Shown: positions 28,601-43,600 of the stretch, piece after piece
How the letters are laid out: every line of letters begins with the position of its first letter
Numbering within the stretch: the stretch's first letter is position 1
Origin: Strongylocentrotus purpuratus
Taxonomy: Eukaryota > Echinodermata > Echinoidea > Camarodonta > Strongylocentrotidae
Reading direction: 5' to 3'
NCBI RefSeq assembly: GCF_000002235.5
Contig: NW_022145609.1
Span: forward strand, 25,557,493 to 25,621,492
DNA: 64,000 nucleotides
The notes under the pieces: generated by a model
The model's input: the letters and a program-made list of their open reading frames with translations, nothing else
Told to the model about the DNA's origin: nothing
Databases searched by the model: none
Made by a program: the position numbers and the translations under genes

Positions 28601-31600
28601 GGGCTGAACAGGCTCGACTCTGAGGCTTGTGCCTGGAACAAAAATTGTGGTGGTAGGGGATGGTGCAAAAAGGAAAGGGGGAAACGGAACATTCATGTGA
28701 ACACAAAGCGAATACATTGGGAAGATCGGATTTTACATTCTATCCACGCACTTTGCCAAATTACATTTTTGTTTTGCGAGGGAGCGCATTGACCATGCAA
28801 GAAAATTTGCATTCTGTAGTTTGAACACTTTTGACCACATTTCTCCGTTCTCTCAGTGGGGTTGTGCAAGTGTGAATCGTTAATTTAGATACTTCATGGG
28901 TTTTTCTAAATTTTAGAGGGGAGGGTCGAGACAACAACTTTACAGATTTACAAGGCAGAGGCATCCGTCAATTTCTTTGAAATACCGACCCTCGGTGGGG
29001 AACTAGACTAGTGAAAGTTTGCATTTCACACAATCAAGCATGTGCCCGAAGCGACACTTTTTTTTTTTTTTACATATTCGGTCACTACACTATTCTATTT
29101 TACAACATCCATCTTCAAAATGTTATATTGACTTTGGAATTTTACGAAATGTCTTACCATAAGTTTTTCAAGTGATGATGCTGTTTGAGAGAGCTCAGTA
29201 TTATTTTACAACGATTGTTTCCAATCACAAGCTCCTTGAATGAGAGATTGGTAAGTAGTGGAAATGACTTCAAGAAAACTTGTTCCAGAGAGGAGGGATC
29301 TCCGACCAGAGGGACATGATATTCCTCATCTTCAAGAGAATCTCCTTGAAAGGAATCATAGTCATCTAATTCTTCTGTTTCAAATGACAGCTCTTTAAGT
29401 CCAGAATGGGCTAATGATCCTACGATGTTAGGGGACACTGTTTGGAGAGTAGTGAAACGCAGGTGTTCCAAGTTTGGAAAAAGCGTTTCCACAGTAAAGC
29501 CATGCTCCAGTATGTCGTTGAGGAACCGATGATTTATATTAAGTTTACATACCGAGTGACCCGATGCTCCAACCTACGTGAAAACAGAATTAGGTTAACG
29601 CAGATTATTGAGATAACCTTCAATTTAAGGTTAAGAAAATTAGTAAAGGAATTACAATTTTGTAGATCAAAACAGAATCTAAGAAAACTTTACACAAATT
29701 TTCGATAATAATAATAATAATAGTTCGCCCTTATATAGCGCATTTATAAATTCAAACTGTGCACTCTCTGATCACACAGGCAATTGAAAGTCTGATCTCA
29801 ACCCCCGACACCTATCACTTTTATTTGAATAAAGTTATGCATCCTTGATCTAGTCGATCATAACATTTGGAGCAGACAGATGCCTGCAAGTTCTCCTCTG
29901 TCCCGTGTTAATGTAAAGACTGGAATAGACTGCCCGACAGCACCGTCAAGATGGAATCCCTTGCCACTTTTTAAGACCCAAACCCAAAATATGTCAAACA
30001 AAAATCCTACTCGTCAGACTCTATGATATAGTAACCCTTATTTGTGTTTCTACATGGACTAGCAAATCTGTCGACACATACTGAAGAAGAAGGCAGCCAG
30101 TCATACTTTTGCTATGGGGACATTGATTATACTTGTTTTGTATTAGGTTTCTACAGGGAGAGGTTCCCTGAATATCTAAAATAGGAGTGTTCACCATTCA
30201 AGGGTATGTTATTGATCATGCATGTTGCATTGAGCATGTTTATGGTGTCGCATGAAAGAAAACAATGAATAAGCTGTATTTTCTACGATTTCCTCTATTA
30301 TGCTAAATTAACATAAATTCAAATGTGCATCTCCTAGGAATACCCCAGCCCAGTGGCGTATGTAACGTTTACAGCATCCGGGGGTGTTTTCATAAAGCTG
30401 TTTGTAAAGTTACGCATGACTTTAAGGATGACTTAAATATGAAAAGCCGAATCTGATGCTCAGTCATTATTAACTGCATCAACTAAAGTTGAACTGTGCG
30501 GATGTAGATTAACATTCTTATTATAACAAACATTTTTAATGCAAAGTATATTTTTTTGCCATAATTTAATTGAGGTTATTGGAAATATAGTCACACTTTG
30601 TTAAAACATCGGGAAAAACTTTGGGCATCCTTTCTGGCACTTTACATACAAGTCGTTCGTAAAGTCATGCGTAACTTTACGAACAGCTTTATGAACCACC
30701 CCCCCCCCCCGGACCACCCCTAGGTCATACACTGATATTGCGCCAAACCAGGATAAACTTATCTACGCACATGTTCAAGCAAAGAAGAGGGGGGGGGGGG
30801 GGGCCGAGCACTGTTTGTTATTTTCATCATTGATATATTTTTTATTTTTAACCATACAATCCGAGATTGAATAAGTGTTTTTTTTTTTCATTACTAAAAG
30901 CAAATACATCGAGGCGTAATATTGAAGAGACTGGTGAAACCTTTGGATGTAAAATACGGCACAAAATAGTAATAATAATTATAATTATATACCTCACTTA
31001 AGTAATCCAGCAATCTGATTGGTCGAAATTGCATTCATAAACTTTAACTGTTCCCGAAAATTCTCGGTAACCATGATTAAAAAACAGTTCAAAATCCCAA
31101 TAACCATGGTTATTGGGAAAATAGGTCAGTCTCCATGGTTACCCCATAGGTTTACATGTTAAAAAGTGGTATGAGCGATCGAGGATACCGTACGTGTGCG
31201 AAGAATTGGTCGGTAATTTCAATACAATTGAATCTCGATCGATCTTACCGACAATTTTATCTTGCATTGTTGACATGAAGACGAAAATAAACTTCAAAAA
31301 ACAAAAAAAACAACATCTGCCGATAGATCTTGATCTAAGTTCGTGCCAATATGCATTGCAAAAGTAAAAGAAGGGCCTGTTTAATGGAGCAGCGGCTATT
31401 CCCCTCGGCACGCCTCGGGGAATAGCACAATTCTAACCTTCCCTTGAGCGTATAAAAACAACTATTTCTCTCAAAGCAGTCATTAATACTATATTATAAT
31501 CTAAACTTTCACCGAAATTTCCAATGAGTTAAACGAAGAGTGCGAAATAATTATACCAAATGTCCATGAGATATAGCCTTACCGGTAAACACACATTAAT

Positions 31601-34600
31601 TTTATTATACAGTTTTTCACGTATTATGAAGTATAGCGCAATTACATTAATCAAGTATTAATGCAAAGACGAATCTTCATAGAAAATTAACAGACATGTT
31701 AAAAATCACCTTTGAGGAAGAAGCTAGTCGAGCAATTTCAAGGTAGAAATCATCATGTAGGCGTATAATTCCATTATCGTTCGTTATAGTCAAGTCGGTG
31801 AGACAAGGCTGAAGACAGAGAAACTTGGCTAGGTCACGTGATGCTGTTGGATAATTATTCTCGAGATCGCGATCTGCTAGGATCAACTTTTGAATCTGTT
31901 GAAAGTGAAAGATGACGATAGTAATGATGATGATAATCTTATATGATATCAATAATAATAAAGATAATGAAAATAGTATTAAAAGTAATAACATCATCAA
32001 AAATGCAATTCAACTAACTGCCTATTATTTTTTTATCTATTCATTAATATTAAATTACATTTCACCAGGGTAGCCCATTCATCAACGGTTTATCTACATG
32101 TCTGTTGTCATTCTACGGTACATTACCAATGTACAGGCGTTTGGCTTTTCGAAATGAAGCAAATTTTCTTTCTTTTTTCCCTCAAAAAGTACCACTTATA
32201 AACATGCTCAGGAGGTGATTGATGAATGTCTTAAAATCGAATTACAATAAAAATTATTATTGATAAGAGGCGCAATTACTGGGGGGGGGGGGGGGGCCTG
32301 GGAGGCCCCCCTCGACATTTTCGAAGATCGCGCCGCAACCGCATGGAATTTTGAATTGTCGTTTCACGACTTTTTTTCCTCAAGTCTTGCGCACATTTTG
32401 ATACCATTTTCGTCAAAATCGGATATACATGTAAGGTGTTACATAACAATTAGTATGCGCATGTCATCAAAAAAGTGCTATAATTGCATATATTCATGTA
32501 AGCAGAAATGTGAAGATATGAATTGATATCAAATTGCTTCTATATGTTTCTCAGAGTAACTTGATGTATTCCAGAACAAAAGAATACATTAGAAATTAAA
32601 CAATAGATATAATAAGAAATAAAAAACAATAAAATACATAAGAAAATAAATAGTTGAAAATCGCATCAAATTTGCATAAATTATCATTATTAATTACATC
32701 AAATAACTATTTTGTGTTAGAAAAGAAGTTTCATAAGAATAATGAGTTTCAACATTCAAAAAGTGGAGTCTGACAATTTTTGTAATGATTCTAGTTCCCT
32801 AAATATAGTTCCAGATTTGATATTCATGAATGCGTAATTTGCATATTCATAATTTATCCAATGAACTTATTCATTTTCAAATATCACAAAAATAATGAAA
32901 CCTCATGAATTTGAGATGAAGAAAACATTTATTCAATACATTTTCAAGATTCTTCACAAGTCTACAGACAAATATGTAGAGTTTTCTGTAAAATGCATAA
33001 AATTAGCATTTTGCATAATTAGGCTGTAACGACAAAAATTTGCATATTAGGAAAAAACTAATTATACCATCTTGTTCCTTACGTAAATATCTACAAATAT
33101 GCAAATTTTCGTGTTCATCGGACATTCAACGGCCGAGATCATAGGGGGGGGGGGCCTCCCAGGCCCCCCCCCCCTATGATCTGAGGGTGCTCAAAATAGC
33201 CCAGTTCAGTAAGGGTTAAAGCCCCACTGTACTTCTTATAGCTACTTGCGCCCTCTATAAAGCAAACAATGCCTAAGCGGTGCCCGTTGGTCCCCCATGA
33301 TCCCCTTTTTCTTCTGTTAATTGAGAGCTGATTTGATGAGATAACCACCTGTCAGTGACCTGGCAGGGAGGTCTAATCCCTCCGTGCCAAATTAGTGCAG
33401 ACGGGCTTTAAATGAGCTCGTAGTCGAATGCTCTAGACAAATCAACAATTTGTAATTTGTCTGAGGGCAGTAAATAGTATTTAAGCAAGAATGGGATAAT
33501 TTTATAGGATTATGATAAATGTTTTTATTTCCAAACATATTTATCTCATTGAAAATAATTTCACACGTAGGAAAATCGTATACATTACTTCCATTATCTA
33601 TATCCCGGATACGGTTTTGTTTATGGGTTCCTTTGGTATATATTGTAGTACTCGGGTTCTTTGCCATGGCAGCATTGTGTTATCATAGGTTCACAAATTT
33701 CAAACGAATCAATGTTATTAAACTGAAATACTTAAACGATCTAATTGAAATACTTACGATCAAATCTGAAAACACGAAACACTTTAATCATGTTCAACTC
33801 ATATTACTTCTCATTCGCATTTGCGACATACTGAGGAACATTTAATAACTCAATTAGAAGAATTGGCAGCCAATACATTGACACACTTATAACTACCTTT
33901 GAGTCTACTGTGCTTTGGCTTTCGTCTGAAAACCAATCCTTGGAGAAGATGGTTGCATATGTCAGAATCAACTCCTGGATGGATGTCCGATGGCACAGAG
34001 CATCCGCTAAGCTTGATGACATTTTCATACATTTGAGATGCTTCTGGGCCTGTTCAATACAAATAATAGAATTAATTAATTAAAGTTATTACCCCAGTCA
34101 CACCGAGACCGACACAAGTCAACAATAGACCGCTCAAACAATTTCATTACCCGATTCGTCGGAGTATCTATCCAGAACCAGATCCAGAATGGCGAAAAGT
34201 CAGTTAGTTTGAAGTCTGTGAATAGTCATTTTTGCGGTGTCAATGAGGTATAAATGACTTCAGATTAAAATTCAAGAGGTATGGTAGTATTTGTGAAATT
34301 ATGATTGCAGGACCCGTAGTGATAAGTTGCTGTTACATGACAAACAAAATTGGTGCTACATGACAGAGTTTTAAAAATATTTGGTTGTAGAAATAGGTAA
34401 GAAAATCTGAAGCAGAGACTCAATTTCTCGTAAATTTTAATCAAATGCAATCATGCTGCATTAGGATTCATAGGAAGTAACCGAGAAGTAACCTCCACCC
34501 ATCATATCGGAACTGTATATTATAGAGCGATTACTGATTATTATCATAAAGAAATGAAATTAATTCTCTTTGCAGTTAATGTCAATAATATCTAGCTCTT

Positions 34601-37600
34601 CTTATCTGTGCGTGTTTTTTTTTCCCAATCAATATTTTGTTTCACTGGGACAGTTTCTGTCATTGCTAAGCGCTTAGAGACTTAATTGTAATTTGTGCTA
34701 TTTAAAAACTGAGTATTATTATTGTTATTATTATTATTATTATTATTATGATGATGATGTTTAACTTTGAAACAGTATAAACCCCAGGATGGAATTACTC
34801 TGCTTACCCATGTAAATTGGCTTTTATTACAGCTGCATCAGGTCTGTGATTCTAAGTGTATTGATATTGTATCGACTGTCGATGCATCAACAACTAAATT
34901 ACCTGGTCGTGTTGAATGTTAACCTTCATCCTGTTTCCCACGTTGATAGCTGACACAATGGAGTCGAGCTCATCATCAGTGTAGCAGTGAATGATGCTGC
35001 ACAGATAAGATCAAAAAGTCATTGTCAAAATAATGATATACTATGAAAGGCCCACTGCACTACTTGTAGCTACTTGCACCCTCTATATAACAAATAATGC
35101 CTAATACGGTGACCTTAGATTTGGTTGGAAAATTAATATTCTATTGGCAAAAATGACCAGTTTGCTCACGCTCCATTTGTTGACATATTTACCGATGTTG
35201 TCCACTCGTCTCCCTTAACATGTAAATACGAGCTACATTCATATTATTCAGAGAGGTTAAAAATGGCAATAAGTAAAGCTGATACTTTTGACTTTTACAA
35301 CTTGTTGGTACTCGAAATTAAAGCAAATCAGGGGCTGTGATCCGAGACGGGGATTCGCGGGCCGACGCCCTCATCACTTGGCAATTTAGAAAAAAAGTTG
35401 AAACAACAATATAGAGTGAGAAAACATCAAATAAAATAAAGTGAATATGTTGTTTTCTGAAAGGGAAAACAATCCTGAAAAGTGTCCTCAGTTAATAAAT
35501 ATATTTAGACGTTTTCGGGGTTAAGAAACACATCATTAATATATTGTCATCCTAAATGTTTGATCATATCACAGGCTGACATTTGGCCGTATGAAAATAA
35601 ACAAAATAGAATTTTTACTATTATCAAAAGGTAAAGGGTAAGTGTCTCATGTGAAATCGCACCTTTGTTTTTAACATAGTCTTGCTATACAGTAATCAAA
35701 CTTTTGCAAATAGTGTATCTTATTTTTACAAAATAATGTAAGCTCACCGGGCCGAGAGTCACCTATTTAAGTTCAAAATTAGTAAAGAATTAAGTTTTAA
35801 ACATGCAAGTTTCGAAAACCTCCATACTCGAGATGGGGGTATTCCCCCAGCCTTCGCTAATAATAACACTGTGAACGTTCTCGGGTTTAATCAGGGATTT
35901 TAGAGCAGTTATGAAAGTGCGGGGGGGGGGGGGGGGGCTAAACAGGCATGGTTATGAAAGAAAGACCCTGGAAACGCAACATTTATGGGAACATAAATTA
36001 TATAGGGTCTAAGTGGCCAAGATCGGACTTTGCATTCTATTGACGCTCTTTGACAAATTACATTTATCTTTTGCGATGGAGTGCATTGACCGAGCAAGAA
36101 AGTGTGCATTCTGTACTTTTGACCACACTGGTAAGTAATTCCCTCGATGGGGTTAGGCAGGTGTAAATTGTCAATTTAGATACTTCATGGCGATTTCTAA
36201 ATTTTGGAGGGGAGGGTCGAGACGAACACTTTACAGATTTTCCAGGCAGAGGCATCCCTCATTCTCTTTGAATCACCGACCCTCGATGAGGCACTTGTTG
36301 AAGCTGCATTGCACACAATGAAGCACGTGACCGAAGCGACATTTTTGTTTTTCATATTCAGGCACGACACTCTTCTAATTTACAACATCCATCTACAAAA
36401 TGTTATATTTACTTTGGAAATTTACGTAATGTCTTACCTTAAGTTTTTCAAGTGTTGATGTTGTTTGAGAGAGCTCAGTATTATTTCACAACGATTGTTT
36501 CCAATCACTAGGTTGTTGAATGCGAGATTGGTAAGTAGTGGAAATAAGTTCAAGAAAACTTGTTCCAGAGAAGAGGGATCTCCGACCAGAGGAACGTGAC
36601 ATTCTTCATCCTCTTTAGTGTTGCCCTGTCTGTTTTCTGTGGCGAATGACAACTCTTTAAGCCCACAATGACCAAAGGATCCTACGATGTCAGGGGTCAC
36701 TGTTTGGGAAGAAGTGAAATACAGGTGCTCCAAGTTCGGAAATAACATTTCCACAGTAAAGCCATGCTGCAGTATGTCGTTGTGGCACAGATGATCTAGG
36801 TGAAGTCTACGTACCGAATGCCCTGACGCTCTAACCTATATATATAAATGTGAAAATAGGATAAAACAAGCATAAAATATTATAAGATAATCTTTAAGAT
36901 TAAGAAAAATAAGCATTGGAATTACAAAGATCCAAACAGAATCAAAGAAAATTTCACACAATTCATAAAGGTATGAGAATCATCATCAGTCTCTTCAATT
37001 TCCTAGATGTGCTATTAGATGGACGATGATATTTTTAATTAATACAATGTATCGCTACTTAATATGATCCTTTCCTTATTTGCCTTTTTTTTTCTCCAGT
37101 TTTGTGAGCATTTTCCTAAATTTGAATGGATTAAGTGTGATTATATGTAATATAACTCAAGGTTCATAATACTCGTTTCTTATGTTATTTTATCTTTGTA
37201 CTCTTAATTTGTGTTTATTGTGTTATTTATATAATGTGTTTAAATATTATATACGCATTGTTTTTTTGTTATTATGTAAGATCCTCACGGATAGCAGTTT
37301 GTGAACTAAGGAGGCAACCCTGCTTATAATAGCACTGTAAATAAATTTATAAATAAATGAATAAAATAATAATTAAATGCACTGTAATGTAGTATAATAT
37401 AATATAATATATTATGATATGATATGATATGACATTAAACAAAAGATCTAAAATGATATATGATATTGGGCGATCCATACATGTAGTACGGAACATTAAC
37501 AAAACAATTTTTGTCTTTCTCGCCTTTAAAGGTACTATGTCCCATTTGCGGGCCAAACAAATGAAAGGGTTAAATTCCAACGTCATTTTAAAGACAATTC

Positions 37601-40600
37601 TCTGTGTGCCCATGCCTTGAACCTTAATGCATGGCCGTACAGAGGATTTTGTTATGTTGGGGACCGGGGTAAAATGCAATAAATTATTGAAAATTTATTG
37701 CATTTTTTTTTATTAATGGAAACTGCCCCCTACCCTAGCCCCCGCTGCGTAAAGTCATGGTTCAGTGACAAAGCAATGACCTCGTTACTGTGAGCCCCCA
37801 GGATCAAAACCGTGTCGATGTGCTATATTAGTGCCCTTTTGTGAGGCATTAATATTCCTTACTGTCATTTATGACTTAAGGGCGTAGGTCCCCTAGTTGA
37901 AAAGCATAGTAGCATACACATGCTTTAGCAGTCACGCAAAACACACATTGGCAAATTATTATTCAATAAAATCTGAGAATGTATACTATTATCTAGATCT
38001 ATTAGGAATAAATTATTTTAAAAATAATTCCATAAATTGGGGTAAAACAAAAATATTCCAACTATATGAGCGACAGTGTAGGTCCCCTATTTCCTCCCAA
38101 AATGAGATCTGCAGGGGGTAAGGTCACCTTTTTAGGTCACCTTTTTAGGTCACCTATTAGCATAATTTTGTTATCTTTTTTCTTTTTTCTTAAAAAAAGA
38201 AAAGAAACAGGGGGGGGGGTTCCTCCAAAACACACACATTAAACAAAATGAAGGGGGGAGGGTTCAACCCCAACCCCAACCCCCCTCTGCGTACGCGCCT
38301 GCAGGTAGGGATTATGTAAATTGAATATTCAAATACAATTTGTTGAAAAAAGGAATGTCCAAGATGTCGGCTACTTATTCTTCAGGTAAATGGTAACTGA
38401 TATGTGGGGTGAAGGTTTTTATTCAAAGTCACAGATGTAAAAAATAACAGTTTGTAACATGGAAATTACAACATGTACCATCACCCCATCCTGACTCCCA
38501 TGAACACGCCACTGAGTCTACCAGGGAAAGTTACAATGCTACAATAAAAAATAAAAGTTTGGTTTAATAAACCATGAAATTCACTCAGCAAATCATGAAT
38601 GTATCATATCACCCACAATTGTGTAAGCTCCAAAGGATTTAACTCTCACAAATTGGAAGGCTAATTCCCGCGCAACCTAATTTTCATACCCTTTACAAAA
38701 GTGAGCAGTGCTCACCTAAGCATGAATTGTTTTCAGACTTTTGGGTGTCATATGAAAGTTGGGTGTATGAGCTTCCAGTCATATAAAACTGTTCCCCCAG
38801 AATCATATATTTTGTTTATTCGGCAGCCAATTCAAAAGTGTATAGTGTTTTTTGGGGACGCACTGTAGAAAGGGCCTGGAAGGGGAATGAAAAGAGTTCA
38901 CATCGTCTTGATAGGAAATCTTGTACATGGTGTCTGTATCATTGGAGTTTTTACTTAGAAAACTTACCCCCCCCCCCCCCCCGCCCAATCAGTACGCCGG
39001 TGGCCACAAAGAACTAGTGAATCTTTTCATTTGTGACATTTGGTATTCTTTCTATAGATAATATCGACCGAATTATGCGAGTTCTCTTTTAAATAAAATT
39101 GCTTACCTCCACTGAGCGTGCTGCAGAGGCTAGCTCGGTGTAAAACCGTCCGTCAAAGCGATTGTCTTGTAGCGTCAAATCCATCAGTCTAGGGAGGTTA
39201 TTAACGAATCTAGCCAGATTACGCGATGCCTGTTCATTGGCTATTGCCATGGATTTAAGTGATAGTCGTTCAACCTATTATGGTGAGAAACATATGTTAA
39301 ACAATTTTTTTTCTTTAATAATTCTCATAATTACACACACATACCGAATAGAAGTCTGTGTAGGAATTCCAATTGAAATGCAAAACCAATTAGTATTACA
39401 ACTAGAATTTAAATCGTCACGAGGACGATTAAGTTGGTCTGTCTTCAAGTCTTATGATAGATTATAATATTTACTATATTGAGAAAGGGAGAAGTTATAT
39501 AGACATGTAAACAATGATGATCATGATGATGATCATGATGACGATGATCTTGATGATGATGATCTTGATAGTAATGGTGATGACGATGATGATGATGATG
39601 ATGATCATGATGATGTTGATGATTATCATCAACAGACCATGATGACATCAGACTGACAAAAATGAGAGAACATTTAGATAGTATATAGTCACAGCTACAA
39701 CATACTCAAAAATCAACAAATATCAAGCCGAAATAACGGCGATATTGCTCGCAAAAGACAAGAATGTAGAATCCAGATTTGAGAAAAAGTCATCTCCCAT
39801 AAGGATTGCACGCAAAAAGTAATGGATCAAGTGATAATAGGGTAATAATAAAGTAAATATGGTTGTTTATTACATTTTTTGCGATTGTACGTGTTTTAAT
39901 ATTCAAAGGAGATGGTACAGTGAAAGGTCAAAAAGAAAATAAAGTGAAGATAACAAATTGTTGGAGACGCCCGGACTCGAACCAGGGACCTCGAGGTCGG
40001 AAGTCAAGTGCGTTATCGATATACCAAAACATTTCCCATAGAGATTACACGTAAACGGAAAATCGAATTCTCAAATCCCACTTTGTAAGTGAAATATGAG
40101 CATGATCCCGGCATCTGATCGAAAAATAAAGGGCAAACCTGTGATAGCTTATTGTCTCAGCTACAACATACTCAAAGCTCATTGTAAAAAAAGATAAAAA
40201 GACGGAGATATTGCTCGCAAAAGACGAGAATGTAGAATCCAGTTTTGAGAAAAAGTCATGTCCTATAGAGAATACACGCAAAATGTGAAAAATTGACATG
40301 CCTCCTTTAATCGCAAAAATACGCCATGATACCATTGTCAAAATGAAATATCGTGGTGACTGGATTTGTAGAGAATATTCTCAGGTAGAACATATCAAAA
40401 TTTGAAAGAAAATTAATCAATATTTACAGAGATACAATCAATTATCTAAAAATCTGCTGACGTCATAATATGCAAATTGAAATTTAGAGTTCGGAGGCCA
40501 TTATGATGACGTCATGAGTTAATTGAGGGTCAAATGAGACATGAAATCATATCTCCAACTCATAATCTATTTAAATATGAAAGAAATTGGGGGGTATCTA

Positions 40601-43600
40601 TCCATTCTGAAGAGTTAAAATGAATTTTGTATAGGCATGTTTTTGCCTATGTATGGTGGATACAGATAGCGCAGGTCGGCGCGTGCGTTCAACTTTGACA
40701 GCCGCTAATTGCGTTATTACTGGTCGGAAAATGGTAAACAAGGTATCAAAATGCTTGGAAAAATGTAATAAATATGATAACAGAAAAAATTTGGCGATTC
40801 TATGTTGCAAAATGCCAGGACGCGCGGATACGCGCGGAAATTTTTAAAGGAAAATTTTAAAGGAATCGGAGCATTATAAAATTTTGATGCGCGCGTACGT
40901 GCGCGTCGAGGTGCGCGCGCGAAATTTGTTAACATTTTTAGTTGACCTTTGACCTGAAATTGATGTATACCAAATATGGTTCATTTTTTATGACTCATTT
41001 TTGAGATACGATAATGACCTGATTTTTACAAAATGGCGCCTGGATGACGTCACAATGACCTAGTGACCTTGAAAAAGTTGATTTGACTTGAAATCATAGG
41101 GCTTGATGACTGACAGAAATACAAAGGAAATTGACCATGTCGATTTCGAGTAAACGTGTACACAAAAAAGTGTACGGAAGAAATAAAAATAAAGAATAAA
41201 GAAATAAAGAAAGAAATAAAGAAAGAAAATTCTAACGAAATCAATAGGTGATCTGTCATCGACAGACCACCTAATAAACGATAATCTTTTAAATGGATAT
41301 CACCATAACTAGAGAATTAACACATTATTCTTACTTTTCGTTTTGTGTATAACAAAAATGAATTTTCCCGGAAAGCTTCAGAGCGAGTCCAACATCAATA
41401 ACTAAAGTTACTGCACTATTTTATAGTCACCTTATTTGTCAAAATGCGGACAATAATAGTTGTTGTAAAGCATGACCAACTAAGACATGGTAAGAATGTC
41501 TGGAGAGGGCCGTTGGTATATATTTTTAAGGGGGAAATGATGTCCTACAACTCCCCCCCCCCCCCATTCAGATAATCCTCAGTCCGCCTCATTCATACTC
41601 TCTGTGATGATTCTCCATACCTTTGACGTTTTGACTTTACTCTCCAGGGTGCCATAGCAGTCGTCATGGAGCGCTGTGCCACTGAGTTCCAATGCTGTTA
41701 ATGCTGTAGATGAGCAGATGACATCTGCTAGGTCACGGGAAACTGTCGGACCACATGATCTTCCACTTACTATTAGAGTTTCCTATGAATAAAATAAAAT
41801 GTGTCAAACAACTTTTGTATGTCTAATTGTATTTGCGAAAGAAAAAAAATATCATCATTTTATTTGAGTGTCTTTAAAGTAAAGACTGAAGGAATTATAT
41901 CCATTGATTTCCTCATACATTAATTTCTTCCATAAAAATGCCGTATACAATTTCAGACTTTCGTTGACGATTAGCCAGGCATCAAGTCTTTCGTCTTCTT
42001 TGTGCATGGCTCATCGTCAACGAAATGAAGTTAAGTCTTTTGTCGACTCTGTTTGTTGCTATGGCAGACAGCCAGTGAAAATGAACTCGTTTAATCAAAT
42101 TATGGAAAAACAAGCATTACTTTAAACAAACAGAACTATGTTATTCCTAGCTCATTTTTGCTGATTGAGGTATCATATGAAAGGGCAGAAATTGAACTTT
42201 CTAGAAATGTATTTTTTTCTTTAAATTTAAGATACCGCCCCAAAAATCACTTTTTGGTTTTCCTCTCTTCAAATTGTTTTTAATCACTCATGCGTGAAAT
42301 ATGCATTATATGAGTTGCATCAAATGAAAGAGGATCTAAGGTTTACAAATATGTGTCATTTATTAATTATAATTGCGATTGAGTTATGATAAAACATCGA
42401 TAATTCTCGGTTTCGTTTTTTTCTGTGACGCACTTTATATAACCAAAATAATATGTTTATGGCAAAATGACTTTCAAAGGAAATAAATCCCGGAAAAAGG
42501 ATAATTGATACATGTAATAAAATATGATATTTTATTGTATTTTGTTACAATATGTCTTTTTGTAAAAGATGTGGCATTTTTGAGAAATAATTGTTCAAAT
42601 CTCACCATTCTTATCTTATCCACGATGAAGAAATATCCGAACTCACTGTGCGCTGACATATTGTCGTTGATTTGTAGTGACTTTTGTTTTGCAAATATGT
42701 ATTGTCCGACCACTTTCGCCTTTTCTTTTTAAGTAGTTATTATATTATTTGTTGTTCATAGTTTTTGTATGATATATACATGAATTATTTATACTAGCAG
42801 ATTTTACCCGTAACAAATTGACCTTTCATCAAAGAAATGATCCGGGAATGATCAAAGGTATGAATGGGCAATTGAAATTAAGCTTTTTATCAAAGGGGTA
42901 TCAAAAGGGTACCTATTATCAGGGGAGGGGGGGGGGGTATCCACAAAACAAAACAAATGTGTACCTTAATTAGCGACACAATTGGCATCCAGTACTTGTA
43001 GACTTCACTGTCATCAGACACTATTGAGTGGCTGACCGACATCTTTTTTCTTTGGTAATTACATACAACAAATGAGCTGTAACAGGTACCTTATGAGCAA
43101 TTGTCTACATCAATAACCCATACTTGTAATGGCCAAAATTAAATTGATTGAATCATTGTGCAGCACAAAACGTACGACCATTAGGTAAAAGGGTCTGAAA
43201 ATCAGAGTATTACTTAGGTGATTAAAATCAAGTGTCCAGATACACAACCTGTCAAATACATCTTTTTCGATTGAGTGAGATTTTAAAACCAATTTGAACC
43301 GTGTCGGTTAATTTGCCTACGACCCTCAAACAAAGTCATGACACACATTTTATACACAAAATCAAAAATAATTAGTAACGCAAAATACATTGCAAAATCT
43401 CTGAACTGGTTGGTTCGTTTGCCAAACATGTCAAAATATAATCATGTAATTTAATTCCTCTCAGATATTAGAGCCCGGACAAGTATTGCATGTAGGCATT
43501 TACACTCGTGTGATTCCGAAGCAACTTTCCAAAGGACTATAAATTAAGCCTAATCTCCATGCAGAGATTCGGTAAGAGCTAAGAGCTCAATCTGGGCTTG

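Larger units (their letters stand above)
26394..39274 (-). repeat. Segmental duplication of a four-exon LRR module, about 7.4 kb
   Basis: Module 1 (39274-33897) and module 2 (31895-26394) share exon order, phases and intron blocks: 34081-34560 with 26587-27010 (CACACCGAGACCGACACAAG), 35040-35400 with 27600-27910, and 35460-36437 with 27950-29157. The third module is represented by exon 15 and its flank only. Unequal crossing-over is the simplest origin. Confidence 0.88.

Noticed and set aside
39445..39648. Poly-His minus frame
   Set aside because: GAT microsatellite artefact.
42964..43045. Possible extra coding exon MSVSHSIVSDDSEVYKYWMP on the minus strand before a GTACAC donor
   Set aside because: No pyrimidine tract or acceptor upstream, and it looks like a decayed relative of the region after the AQK exons; kept only as part of the relic finding.
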